Assembly: GCA_035491935.1 (NCBI GenBank)
Contig: DATJJW010000123.1
Coordinates: 1-23,749, forward strand
Direction: 5' to 3'
From: DATJJW01 sp035491935
GTDB lineage: Bacteria; Pseudomonadota; Alphaproteobacteria; ATCC43930; CGMCC-115725
DNA: 23,749 nt
The translations under genes and the position numbers were made by a program. The notes beneath the pieces are model-generated. The model was given only the letters and a program-made list of their open reading frames with translations, was not told the origin of the DNA and searched no databases. The number at the start of each line of letters is the position of its first letter. Within the stretch, counting starts at the first letter, position 1. This document shows, one piece after another, positions 17,624 to 23,749 of the stretch.

Positions 17624-18667
17624 TCAAGGTGCAAGCGGCACCGGCGCCATACCCAGCTCCTTCAGCGCCCTGTTGAGATAGCTGTAGTCCACGACCTCAT
17701 GCAGCGGCGGGTATTGCTCTTTGCTGCCGCTGCGCTCGGCCATGATCTCCTCGTTGGATTGAAAGGCCGAGGGCGGGGCATAGCCCTCGAACGCCACGCG
17801 CTTGCCTTCGACGACATCGGCGTAGAAGCGCTTGGCATGGTCCGGCCCCATGGGCGATGCCCCCTCCTTCACCTTGGTCGCGAAGGCCTGGATCACCGCA
17901 TCCTTGTTCTTCGGGTCCTTCAGCCAATTGCCGGTCTGGATGAAGGTCTTGAGGATGGCGACCAGCGTGTCGCTGTTCCTGGCCGCCCATTGTCTGTTCA
18001 CCAGCAAAGAGCCCGCGACATATTCCGGGGCCCAATCGGATTGCTGCGCCACTTGGCGAAAGCCCTCGTCGATCAGCTTGTAGGAAAAGGGTGGGAAGCT
18101 CGGCACCGCGTCGATCTTGCCGACGCTGAGCGCTGCGGCGCGCGCGCCGCCCGTACCGGTCGAGACCAGCTTGTAATCCGTGCCGACGGTGAAATGGCCG
18201 CCGCGCGACATGATGGTCATGCTGGCCTCGGTCGCCGTCGATTGCGGTCCCGGCGAGGCGATGCTCTTGCCCTTCATCTCCGTCAGCGAATTGATGCCTT
18301 TGCGCGCGATCAGCACATAGGAGGGCTTGGCCGAGCCGACATAGACCAGCACGACATTCTTCGCGCCCTTCATCCAGGCCTGGATGATGCTGGAGGCGCC
18401 GGCGCATTCGGCCATGTCGAGGTCGCCGCCGCTCACCGCCACGGGTGCCTGCGAGACGCTGATCTGTACCTTGGTGAAGCTCACCCCCGGCACTTGCGGC
18501 GAATAGGGCGACAGCGTCGGGTCATGCAGCCCGCCGGTGTTGAGGCAGAAGGGCGGGATCTCCGGCGACAGCATGCCCAGGCGGATCGTCGTGTCGGCCC
18601 TCACCGTGCCTGCCCCCAATATGCCTGCCGCCATCGCGACCGCCGCTACAGCCCATCTCCTGCTCAT
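17624..18667 (-). CDS. ABC transporter substrate-binding protein (NMT1/SsuA/TauA-like)
   Basis: A 347-residue periplasmic binding protein. The signal peptide is MSRRWAVAAVAMAAGILGAGTVRA with cleavage before DTT (residue 25). The mature protein has the two-lobe NMT1/SsuA pattern: a first strand TIRLGMLSPEIPPF, GDLDMAECAGASSIIQAWMKG, YVLIARKGINSLTEMKGKSIASPGPQSTATEASM and a hinge region VGKIDAVPSFPPFSYKLIDEG. This class binds small organic molecules such as sulfonates, pyrimidine precursors or aromatics. The ligand here cannot be told. It lies between the ATPase gene (47-base gap) and the HD gene. The start ATG overlaps a TGA in the ATPase frame (ATGA). Confidence 0.92.
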   Translation of the reverse strand: MSRRWAVAAVAMAAGILGAGTVRADTTIRLGMLSPEIPPFCLNTGGLHDPTLSPYSPQVPGVSFTKVQISVSQAPVAVSGGDLDMAECAGASSIIQAWMKGAKNVVLVYVGSAKPSYVLIARKGINSLTEMKGKSIASPGPQSTATEASMTIMSRGGHFTVGTDYKLVSTGTGGARAAALSVGKIDAVPSFPPFSYKLIDEGFRQVAQQSDWAPEYVAGSLLVNRQWAARNSDTLVAILKTFIQTGNWLKDPKNKDAVIQAFATKVKEGASPMGPDHAKRFYADVVEGKRVAFEGYAPPSAFQSNEEIMAERSGSKEQYPPLHEVVDYSYLNRALKELGMAPVPLAP

Positions 18668-18714
18668 TCTTCTTCCTTCTTGCTCGCCGGCTTGTTCGCC
18701 AGCTTGTTCACCGG
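18668..18714 (-). repeat. Tandem 12-base repeats filling the ATPase/binding-protein gap
   Basis: On the minus strand the gap consists of CC, then GGTGAACAAGCT (18712-18701), GGCGAACAAGCC (18700-18689), GGCGAGCAAGAA (18688-18677) and a partial GGAAGAAGA. It ends directly at the ATG of the binding protein and supplies its ribosome site (AAGGAAG). In the ATPase frame it is open after the TAA and reads PVNKLANKPASKKEEE, then TGA overlapping the ATG. Confidence 0.75.
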
Positions 18715-19512
18715 TTATGGCTCGACCGTCTCGGCCTGGAACCCCTTCATCACCTCATGCTCGATCAGGTCCCAGAGCTGGCCGACATAGGTCTGGAATT
18801 GCTCGGTCCGCTTGATGCGCAGATTGCGCGGCCGGTCGAGCGCGATCGGCGTGACTGCGCGCACGGAACCGGGCCGGGCCGAGAAGGTGATGACCCGGTC
18901 GGACAGGAACACCGCCTCGTCGATCTGATGGGTGATGAACACGATGGTCTTGGCCGTCTCCTGCCAGATGCGGGTCAGCTCGACCTGCATGACCTCGCGG
19001 GTCTGGGAATCCAGCGCCGAGAATGGCTCATCCATCAGCAGGATATCCGGTTCGACCGTGAGCGCCCGGGCCAGGTTGACGCGCTGGCGCATACCACCCG
19101 ACAGCTGATGCGGATAGTAGGCGGCGAAGCCCTTCAGCCCGACCATCTCCAGGTAGCGCTGGGCCCGCTCCACCGCCTGGCGCCGCTTCACGCCCTTGAT
19201 CTCCAGCCCGTAGAGCGTGTTGTCGAGCACGGTGCGCCAGGGCCAGAGCGAATCCCGCTGGAACACCACCGCCATCTTGGCCGACGGTCCCTTCGGCGCC
19301 TCGCCGTCGATCAGCACCCGGCCGGCGCTGGGCCGCATCAGACTGGCCAGGATTCTCAATAGGGTTGTTTTTCCGGAACCACTCGCGCCGATGACAGATA
19401 TGAACTCGCCGGCCTGGATATCGAAAGATATGTCTTCCAGGACTGAAAGTTCCGCACCGTCCACTGTCGAGTAACGGTGCGAAATAGCCTCGACGCTTAA
19501 TTTTGCCGGCAT
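18715..19512 (-). CDS. ABC transporter ATP-binding protein (SsuB/TauB-like)
   Basis: A 265-residue ATPase that powers import with the permease at 20565-21338. It has Walker A GASGSGKT (42-49), Q-loop Gln85 (VVFQRDSLWPW), the signature LSGGM (137-141), Walker B ILLMDEP (157-163) and the switch His195 (FITHQIDEA). It belongs to the nitrate/sulfonate/taurine class, in agreement with the neighbouring binding protein. It is the first gene of the minus-strand group; the permease is on the other strand beyond a 147-base divergent gap. The TAA stop at 18715-18717 is followed by an in-frame Lys-rich open stretch. Confidence 0.95.
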   Translation of the reverse strand: MPAKLSVEAISHRYSTVDGAELSVLEDISFDIQAGEFISVIGASGSGKTTLLRILASLMRPSAGRVLIDGEAPKGPSAKMAVVFQRDSLWPWRTVLDNTLYGLEIKGVKRRQAVERAQRYLEMVGLKGFAAYYPHQLSGGMRQRVNLARALTVEPDILLMDEPFSALDSQTREVMQVELTRIWQETAKTIVFITHQIDEAVFLSDRVITFSARPGSVRAVTPIALDRPRNLRIKRTEQFQTYVGQLWDLIEHEVMKGFQAETVEP

Positions 19513-19557
19513 TTGCCTACCCTGTGCGCGGTGCCCGCTTATGCTTTTGTCTGAAGC

Positions 19558-19586
19558 TTGACACCTCGGGTATGGCGCGTCAACAT
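19558..19586 (+). promoter_or_regulatory. Divergent promoter region of the transport cassette
   Basis: TTGACA (19558-19563) is followed after 17 bases by CAACAT (19581-19586), a weak -10. Its mirror TTGACG lies on the minus strand at 19583-19578, so TTGAC and GTCAA form a 5-base inverted repeat. This may be a pair of divergent -35 boxes or an operator between the two arms of the cassette. Confidence 0.3.
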
Positions 19587-19645
19587 TTCACTCAAGCGAT
19601 CCGTTGAATTCGAAAAACAGCATAGAGATCGCAAATCGGCATAGC

Positions 19646-19651
19646 GGGGAG
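19646..19651 (+). promoter_or_regulatory. Ribosome-binding site supporting a TTG start
   Basis: GGGGAG lies 8 bases before TTG 19660, the first start of the amidohydrolase frame. The next in-frame starts, GTG 19693 and ATG 19708, have no comparable site. Confidence 0.55.
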
Positions 19652-19659
19652 ACACGAAT

Positions 19660-20559
19660 TTGGCTCGGCATCCTGGCCCCTATCATGACTGGGTGCGCGA
19701 TACCCGCATGCCCGATCCACCGCCGCCCGCCGGCAGCTGCGACTGTCAGCTCCACATCTATGCCAATGCGCAGAGATACCCGGCCCGGCCGACCGCACCC
19801 TACCAGCCGTTGGATGCGACATTCGACGATGTCCGCCGAGTACATAAGGCGATGAATTTCAGCCGCGGCGTCATCGTGCACAGCGCGATCTACGGCAGCG
19901 ACCATTCGCTGCTGCTGGATGCGCTGGAGGGGCTGCCGCCCGAGGAGCGCAAGAACTGGCGCGGCACCGCCAATCTCGACGACAGCGTCAGCGACGCCGA
20001 GATCGAACGGCTGACCAAGGCCGGCGTCACCGCTGCGCGCATCAACTTCGTCAAATACCTGCATGCGACGCCGGACGGTAAATCGGTCGAGCGCGTCTTC
20101 GACCGGCTGCGCGAGATCGGCTGGCACGCCCGCCTGCATGTCGTGGCATCCGATCTGGTCGAGCATCGCCGCTTCCTCGCCGGCATCAAGGACGTGCCGA
20201 TGATGATCGAGCATATGGGCCACGTCGATTTCGACCAAGGGCTGGAGCAGCCGGCGGCGCAGTTCATCCTGGAGATGCTGCGCCATGAGAATTGGTGGCT
20301 GCTGGCCTCCAATGGCAACCGCGATTCCGTGCAGGATGCGATGTGGGACGACGCGCTGCCTTATGGCCGCGCCTTCATCGCCGCCGCCCCCGACCGCACC
20401 ATCTGGGGTACCGACTGGCCGCATCCGATGTGGCACAAGCGGATGATGAACGACGCCGAAGAGGTCGAGCTGCTCTATCGCTATGTCGACTACGACAAGG
20501 ACCTCATCCGCAAAATCCTCGTCGACAACCCGGCGAAGCTCTACGGCTTCGAGGGCTGA
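19660..20559 (+). CDS. Amidohydrolase-family protein (COG3618, 2-pyrone-4,6-dicarboxylate lactonase-like)
   Basis: A 299-residue TIM-barrel hydrolase. Marks are CDCQLHIY at the first strand (27-34), GVTAARINF (122-130), HARLHVVASD (156-165), MMIEHMGH (181-188) and WGTDWPHP (249-256) with the catalytic Asp252. The usual HxH of the first strand reads QxH (Gln30, His32), so metal binding may be reduced or absent, as in metal-free lactonases of this family. TTG 19660 is chosen for its ribosome site; ATG 19708 would shorten the protein by 16 residues and keep all motifs. The permease starts 5 bases after the stop. The context suggests hydrolysis of the compound imported by the cassette, perhaps a lactone or cyclic ester or amide. 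Confidence 0.88.
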   Translation: MARHPGPYHDWVRDTRMPDPPPPAGSCDCQLHIYANAQRYPARPTAPYQPLDATFDDVRRVHKAMNFSRGVIVHSAIYGSDHSLLLDALEGLPPEERKNWRGTANLDDSVSDAEIERLTKAGVTAARINFVKYLHATPDGKSVERVFDRLREIGWHARLHVVASDLVEHRRFLAGIKDVPMMIEHMGHVDFDQGLEQPAAQFILEMLRHENWWLLASNGNRDSVQDAMWDDALPYGRAFIAAAPDRTIWGTDWPHPMWHKRMMNDAEEVELLYRYVDYDKDLIRKILVDNPAKLYGFEG

Positions 20560-20564
20560 AGGCG

Positions 20565-21338
20565 ATGACCATCGCCAAATTCTTCTGCTCGGCCCCGGTC
20601 CGGATCCTGATCTCCGTGCTTTGCGTCGCGGCGATCTGGCAGGTGCTGGCGGCCTACGTCATCAAGAGCGACCTGGTCTTCGCCTCACTCACCTCGATCT
20701 TCGCGCGCATGGCGACGCTGGCGGAGAATGGCCAGCTCTGGACCAATATCCGGGTCAGCGGCGCCGAATTCCTGCTGGGCTACGCCGCGGCCGCGATCTT
20801 CGGCATCATACTGGGCGTGGCGCTGGCCTTGAACCGCACCTTCGCGACGCTGGCCGGCCCGTGGATGGGCGCGCTCTACGCCACGCCGATGATCGCGCTG
20901 GCGCCGATCTTCGTCGTGCTGATGGGCATCGGGATATATTCCAAGGTCGCGATCATCTTCATCGAGGCGTTCTTCCAGATCGCGGTCAACACCAGCCTGG
21001 GCATCCGTTCGACCAGCGCCGATCTGACCGAGGCCGCCCGCGCCTTCGGCGCCAGCCACGCCCAGGTGATCCGCACCGTGCTACTGCCAAACGCGCTACC
21101 CTTCATCGTCGCCGGGATGCGCATCGCCGTCGCCCGCGCGCTCGCCGGGGTCCTGATCTCGGAAATCTTCGGTTCGGAAGCCGGCATCGGCAACCTGATC
21201 TGGTTCTCGGCCGAGGCCTATGACATGCCCAGCCTGTTCACCGGCGTCTTTGTCCTGGCCGGATCCTCGATCGTGCTGATGAGCCTGCTGGGCACGCTGG
21301 AGAAGCGGTTGGCGCCCTGGCGCAAGGATGCGGTGTAA
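20565..21338 (+). CDS. ABC transporter permease (SsuC/TauC-like)
   Basis: A 257-residue membrane protein with about six hydrophobic segments (near 12-31, 65-89, 98-121, 125-145, 178-198 and 221-244). It carries the ATPase-contact loop EAARAFGAS (156-164) followed by TVLLPNALPFIVAGMRIA, the hallmark of BPD_transp_1 permeases. It matches the SsuC/TauC class and so pairs with the ATPase and binding protein on the opposite strand. The start ATG 20565 lies 5 bases after the amidohydrolase stop, which suggests coupled translation. A hairpin at 21351-21376 follows. Confidence 0.95.
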   Translation: MTIAKFFCSAPVRILISVLCVAAIWQVLAAYVIKSDLVFASLTSIFARMATLAENGQLWTNIRVSGAEFLLGYAAAAIFGIILGVALALNRTFATLAGPWMGALYATPMIALAPIFVVLMGIGIYSKVAIIFIEAFFQIAVNTSLGIRSTSADLTEAARAFGASHAQVIRTVLLPNALPFIVAGMRIAVARALAGVLISEIFGSEAGIGNLIWFSAEAYDMPSLFTGVFVLAGSSIVLMSLLGTLEKRLAPWRKDAV

Positions 21339-21350
21339 ATGATCCGCTGA

Positions 21351-21376
21351 CGGCGCCATCCACAAGGATAGCGCCG
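21351..21376. terminator. Hairpin between convergent genes, possible terminator
   Basis: CGGCGC (21351-21356) pairs with GCGCCG (21371-21376), and ATCC (21358-21361) with GGAT (21366-21369), around an ACAA loop with one internal mismatch. It lies 13 bases after the permease stop and 14 bases beyond the convergent small gene. No T-tract follows on either strand. Confidence 0.4.
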
Positions 21377-21389
21377 CCGGACGAACCGC

Positions 21390-21620
21390 TTACCGGCTCT
21401 TGCGATAATTCAAGTCGGGGTCAAAGGGATGGCCCGGTACGACGGAGGCGCAGATCGCTTCACCTATGTTGTCCGACGTGCCTACGCCAACGGGCTTCAG
21501 GCATGGAACATATCTGGTTGGCGCGTAGGCGTTGTCCGGCATCGGGGTTGCCCGTGGATGGGCGATGGCAATGTGCGGGGCAACCAAGAGGGCCAGAGCA
21601 CAAACGATTGGCATTCTCAT
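21390..21620 (-). CDS. Small secreted protein, unknown function
   Basis: A 76-residue frame that starts with a good signal peptide: MRMPIVCALALLVAPHIAIA, with likely cleavage after AIA or AHA-type positions near residue 20. The mature part has about 56 residues with two cysteines (YVPCLKPV and EAICASV) that could form a disulfide, and many Pro residues. I do not recognise a family. GGTGAG lies 5 bases before ATG 21620; an upstream TTG (21623) is also in frame. Support is the signal peptide and ribosome site only; it sits at the edge of an AT-rich gap and may be recently acquired. Confidence 0.5.
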   Translation of the reverse strand: MRMPIVCALALLVAPHIAIAHPRATPMPDNAYAPTRYVPCLKPVGVGTSDNIGEAICASVVPGHPFDPDLNYRKSR

Positions 21621-21623
21621 CAA

Positions 21624-21904
21624 GACTCACCGTGAGATTTAAAGTCACGCCGAACATCTGTGATGCGCTTCGAGATTTTCCACCACACGAAGACCGACAT
21701 CTATCAATAGATAGACCGGAATAAAAAATTTATATCAAGATAAAACGTTTATTTTCAGCGTATTCACATCCGGTTACCTTTGTAAATTTGGCCATTTTTC
21801 GATGAACATAGTTGATATGTTTTTACATCAACGATAATTACATACCATTATCTTGGCATCCCCACATCACAGCCATGCATTAATGCTTTCACGCCAGATA
21901 TAGG
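21624..21904. other. AT-rich intergenic stretch without a recognisable gene
   Basis: This stretch is clearly richer in A and T than the rest of the window, mainly from 21715 to 21870. I find no convincing ORF. Two small dyads are visible: TCTATC/GATAGA around AATA (21700-21715) and GTTGAT/ATCAAC around ten bases (21811-21832). It may contain the promoter of the small secreted protein and could hold a small RNA, but nothing identifies one. Confidence 0.5.
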
Positions 21905-21954
21905 ATCTTTCCCCAGAGTCATGCCGGACTTGATCCGGACATCCATCTTTCCCC
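21905..21954. repeat. Palindromic element flanked by 10-bp direct repeats
   Basis: ATCTTTCCCC occurs at 21905-21914 and again at 21945-21954. The 30 bases between them contain a palindrome, CCGGA (21924-21928) and TCCGG (21934-21938), within the common alphaproteobacterial form GTCATGCCGGACTTGA. The layout resembles an inserted repeat with a target duplication. Confidence 0.65.
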
Positions 21955-21968
21955 AAAAACGACGGAGT

Positions 21969-21985
21969 GCCGGGTCAAGCCCGGC
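21969..21985. repeat. Palindromic repeat, possible terminator of the minus-strand pair
   Basis: GCCGGG (21969-21974) and CCCGGC (21980-21985) pair around TCAAG. It is an inverted relative of the element at 21915-21944 and of the one at 9655-9684. On the minus strand it lies downstream of the MEKHLA gene and a TTTTT run follows after nine bases, so it may end transcription there. Confidence 0.55.
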
Positions 21986-22004
21986 CATGACGATCGTTTC
22001 AGCC

Positions 22005-22475
22005 TTAAGACGCGATATCCGCCGTCCGCGGCACCAGTGCCGCCTGGCCGTGGCGCACGCCCTGTTCGTCGATCAATTGCCAGATGGTGGCACCCTCGAT
22101 CCAGAAGCGCTGGCCGTTCTTGGCGATACGGATGCCCCGATAATCCGCAACGAAGCCCGCGCGGGTCACCTCCTCCAGGAAGCGTTGGCGCTCAGCCCGT
22201 TCCGGCGTTTCCGCCGAGAGACGCGAAGGCATACGGGTCAGCTCCTCCCAGCTATAGCCGAAGCGGCGCTGGGCGGCGCGGTTGCCATAGACGAACACCG
22301 GGTCGGCGGCCGCGTCATGGGCCAGCACCACGAAGGGTGCCGCGTCATAGAGCCAGCGCGCCGCCTCGCGGGCATCCAGCCCAGCCGGCGTGAGGTCGCG
22401 GCCGAGCAGACGGCGGTAGCTGCCGGCCAGCAGGCGGAAGAATTCGGGATCGTCGCGCTTATCCATATCGCTCAT
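22005..22475 (-). CDS. MEKHLA domain-containing protein (PAS-related)
   Basis: A 156-residue soluble protein whose central and C-terminal parts match the MEKHLA domain, a PAS-like sensory fold first described in plant HD-ZIP III factors and also found in bacteria. Visible family features are FVVLAHDAAADPVFVYGNRAAQRRFGYSWEELTRMPSRLSAE, then ERQRFLEEVTRAGFVADYRGIRIAKNGQRFWIEGATIWQLID. No output domain is attached, so it would act alone or through a partner. The ligand is unknown. It begins 10 bases after the stop of the upstream methyltransferase gene, so the two are probably one operon. Confidence 0.88.
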   Translation of the reverse strand: MSDMDKRDDPEFFRLLAGSYRRLLGRDLTPAGLDAREAARWLYDAAPFVVLAHDAAADPVFVYGNRAAQRRFGYSWEELTRMPSRLSAETPERAERQRFLEEVTRAGFVADYRGIRIAKNGQRFWIEGATIWQLIDEQGVRHGQAALVPRTADIAS

Positions 22476-22485
22476 GCCAACCCGC

Positions 22486-23379
22486 TCATGCTTTCGGTAA
22501 GCCGGATTTCAGCGCCTCGGCCAAACTGTGCGCGGCACTGCCGGGACGCAGGGGCTTCGGCTGGCTGGCATGGGGCGCCCAGCCGGTCAGCGTCAGCAAT
22601 TGGAAGCTCGCCCGGATACGCCCGCCAGGCTCGGCGAAGCGCTTGGCATAGATTTCGGCCGCCCGCAACATGATGGCGCGGCTGGTGAAACCCATGCGCC
22701 GAAGCTTCACGGCGTTGGTCTCGCCCATGGCGCGCAGGTCGCGGATCAGCGCGAACATGTCGGGATAGGTCACCGTCAGCAACTCGGAATCGACCACCGG
22801 CAGGGCGAAGCCCGCGCGCTGCAGCAAGGCCCCGGCATCGCGGACATCGGTGAAAGGCGAGACGCGTGGGCCGGCACCGGAAGAGATTTCGAGATCCGCC
22901 TGCATCAGGCTCTCGCGCAGTTCAGCCAGCGTCTCGCCGCCCCAGAGCGTTGCCAGCAGCAACCCGTCGGGCTTGAGGATACGCGCCAATTGCCAGAGCG
23001 CGCCGGGCAGATCATTGGTCCAGTGCAGTACCAGATTGGCGATGGCGAGGTCGATGCTGGAAGCAGCGAAGGGCAGCGCCTCCGCATCGCCGACGACAGA
23101 GCGGACCCCGCGCACGGCGAAGCCCGGCACCGCATCGAAGGAGATGATGTCCGCCGCATGGCCGCCGGCCGCCAGCATCTGGGCAAGATCGCCGTCGCCG
23201 CTGCCGAGGTCGAGCACCAGCGGAAAACGCCGCCGCACCTCGTCCAGCCGGTCGACCAGCCGCTCGCGCGCGGCCCGTTCCAGGAAACGCCCATCCGCGG
23301 GCAGGCGCGCCGCCCGCGCCCGATGGGCGCGCACGGCTTTCGGGTCGAAGATGGCAACGGTGTCGGTCATGGTCCGCAT
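22486..23379 (-). CDS. Class I methyltransferase-fold protein (BioC/NDUFAF5-like)
   Basis: A 297-residue soluble protein. It shows motif I LVLDLGSGDGD (54-64), DAEALPFAASSIDLAIANLVLHWTNDLPGALWQLARILKPDGLLLATLWGGETL as the motif II-IV region, and a helical C-terminal part. The N-terminal VAIFDPKAVRAHRARAARLP resembles the start of NDUFAF5 homologues, which help assemble respiratory complex I, and BioC of biotin synthesis is the other near relative. Position next to comF is common for this family in alphaproteobacteria. I favour the NDUFAF5-like group, without certainty about the reaction. ATG 23379 and ATG 23370 are both possible starts; neither has a clear ribosome site. The comF gene is divergent, 38 bases away. 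Confidence 0.85.
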   Translation of the reverse strand: MRTMTDTVAIFDPKAVRAHRARAARLPADGRFLERAARERLVDRLDEVRRRFPLVLDLGSGDGDLAQMLAAGGHAADIISFDAVPGFAVRGVRSVVGDAEALPFAASSIDLAIANLVLHWTNDLPGALWQLARILKPDGLLLATLWGGETLAELRESLMQADLEISSGAGPRVSPFTDVRDAGALLQRAGFALPVVDSELLTVTYPDMFALIRDLRAMGETNAVKLRRMGFTSRAIMLRAAEIYAKRFAEPGGRIRASFQLLTLTGWAPHASQPKPLRPGSAAHSLAEALKSGLPKA

Positions 23380-23417
23380 AATGGTGATATGATGGCAATT
23401 TCGCTAGACTGCCGGTC

Positions 23418-23749
23418 ATGCCGCTGGCCCGCATCTTCCATCCCCTGCCGCATCTCGACCGCTTGAACCGCAGTATTGCCCGGGCGCTGGATGTCTTCCT
23501 GCCGCCACGCTGCATCCTGTGCGGCACCCGCGTGCAGGATCACGGCGCCTTGTGTCTTACCTGCTGGAACGGCATCCGCTTTCTGGTGCCGCCGGCCTGC
23601 GCGCAATGCGGCCAGCCTTTCCCGTACGATCCGGGGCCGAAGGTGCTGTGCCCCAGCTGCATCGCCGAGCCGCCGCCCTTCGATCGGGCGCGCGCCGCCT
23701 TCGCCTATGACGACCATAGCCGCCGGCTGGTCCTGGCGCTCAAGCATGC
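23418..23749 (+). CDS. comF: ComF-family protein (amidophosphoribosyltransferase-like), N-terminal part
   Basis: The gene runs off the window end after 110 codons, so only the N-terminal zinc-binding part is present. Four CxxC pairs are seen: Cys32/35, Cys46/49, Cys61/64 and Cys78/81, with the typical contexts PPRCILCG and CAQCGQPF. The following FDRARAAFAYDDHSRRLVLALKH is the conserved entry to the phosphoribosyltransferase domain (AxxYxxxxRxLIxxLKxx). ComF proteins are linked to DNA uptake in competent bacteria, but many non-competent species keep the gene with an unclear role. ATG 23418 is the first good start; the region upstream is shared with the divergent methyltransferase gene. Confidence 0.92.
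   Translation, partial: MPLARIFHPLPHLDRLNRSIARALDVFLPPRCILCGTRVQDHGALCLTCWNGIRFLVPPACAQCGQPFPYDPGPKVLCPSCIAEPPPFDRARAAFAYDDHSRRLVLALKH

Noticed and set aside
16766..18790. Plus-strand ORF of 674 codons opposite the HD and binding-protein genes
   Set aside because: It spans two real minus-strand genes and their gap and shows no domain; a typical GC-frame shadow.
21624..21904. AT-rich stretch as a prophage or integrative element remnant
   Set aside because: No integrase, attachment repeats or phage-like ORF are visible and the stretch is short.

Overview
This window is a chromosomal stretch of a GC-rich alphaproteobacterium, probably of the Rhodospirillales or a close group. The evidence is the DUF2336 protein, an argJ-mutT pair next to a PpiC-type foldase and divergent secA, an alphaproteobacterial-type argG, and the palindromic GCCGGG/CCCGGC repeats. 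The species cannot be named from sequence alone. No tRNA, rRNA, CRISPR array, transposase or integrase was seen.

Layout. Bases 1-4180 (+): tail of a GGDEF protein, a DUF2336 protein, argG, a single-domain EamA transporter and a secreted alpha/beta-hydrolase. Bases 4195-8658 (-): YggT, the betaine-lipid pair btaB-btaA, uppP, and a voltage-gated-type potassium channel. Bases 8838-9632 (+): an exported methyltransferase-like protein. Bases 9784-12465 (-): secA. Bases 12873-15470 (+): a PpiC-type prolyl isomerase, argJ and mutT. Bases 15500-16711 (+): two tandem paralogous low-complexity proteins of a family I do not recognise. Bases 16727-21338: a divergent cassette with an HD-domain protein, a substrate-binding protein and an ATPase on the minus strand, and an amidohydrolase and a permease on the plus strand. 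Bases 21390-22004: a small secreted protein, an AT-rich gap and palindromic repeats. Bases 22005-23379 (-): a MEKHLA-domain protein and a BioC/NDUFAF5-like methyltransferase. From 23418 (+): the start of comF, cut by the window end.

Most genes are housekeeping: arginine synthesis (argG, argJ), protein export and folding (secA, ppiC), envelope building (uppP, btaAB, YggT) and nucleotide clean-up (mutT). Two regions stand out. First, the two MSVSSIS proteins (15684-16043 and 16250-16711) share a C-terminal module. Each is preceded by the same palindrome type (GGCAR, 3 bases, TTGCC) and by a GGCAC-N5-TTGC element with the sigma-54 GG-N10-GC spacing, placed 94 and 97 bases before the start codon. 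This looks like a small, specially regulated gene pair, perhaps of the flagellar or another sigma-54 regulon. Second, the cassette at 16727-21338 looks like an import-and-degrade system for an unknown compound. Its HD protein carries an H...HD...H...H...D set resembling the di-iron oxygenases PhnZ and MIOX.

Smaller oddities are a nested dyad next to the btaA ribosome site, a 19-bp duplication of the secA terminus, a 13-codon ORF overlapping the DUF2336 start, and a palindromic element flanked by 10-bp direct repeats.
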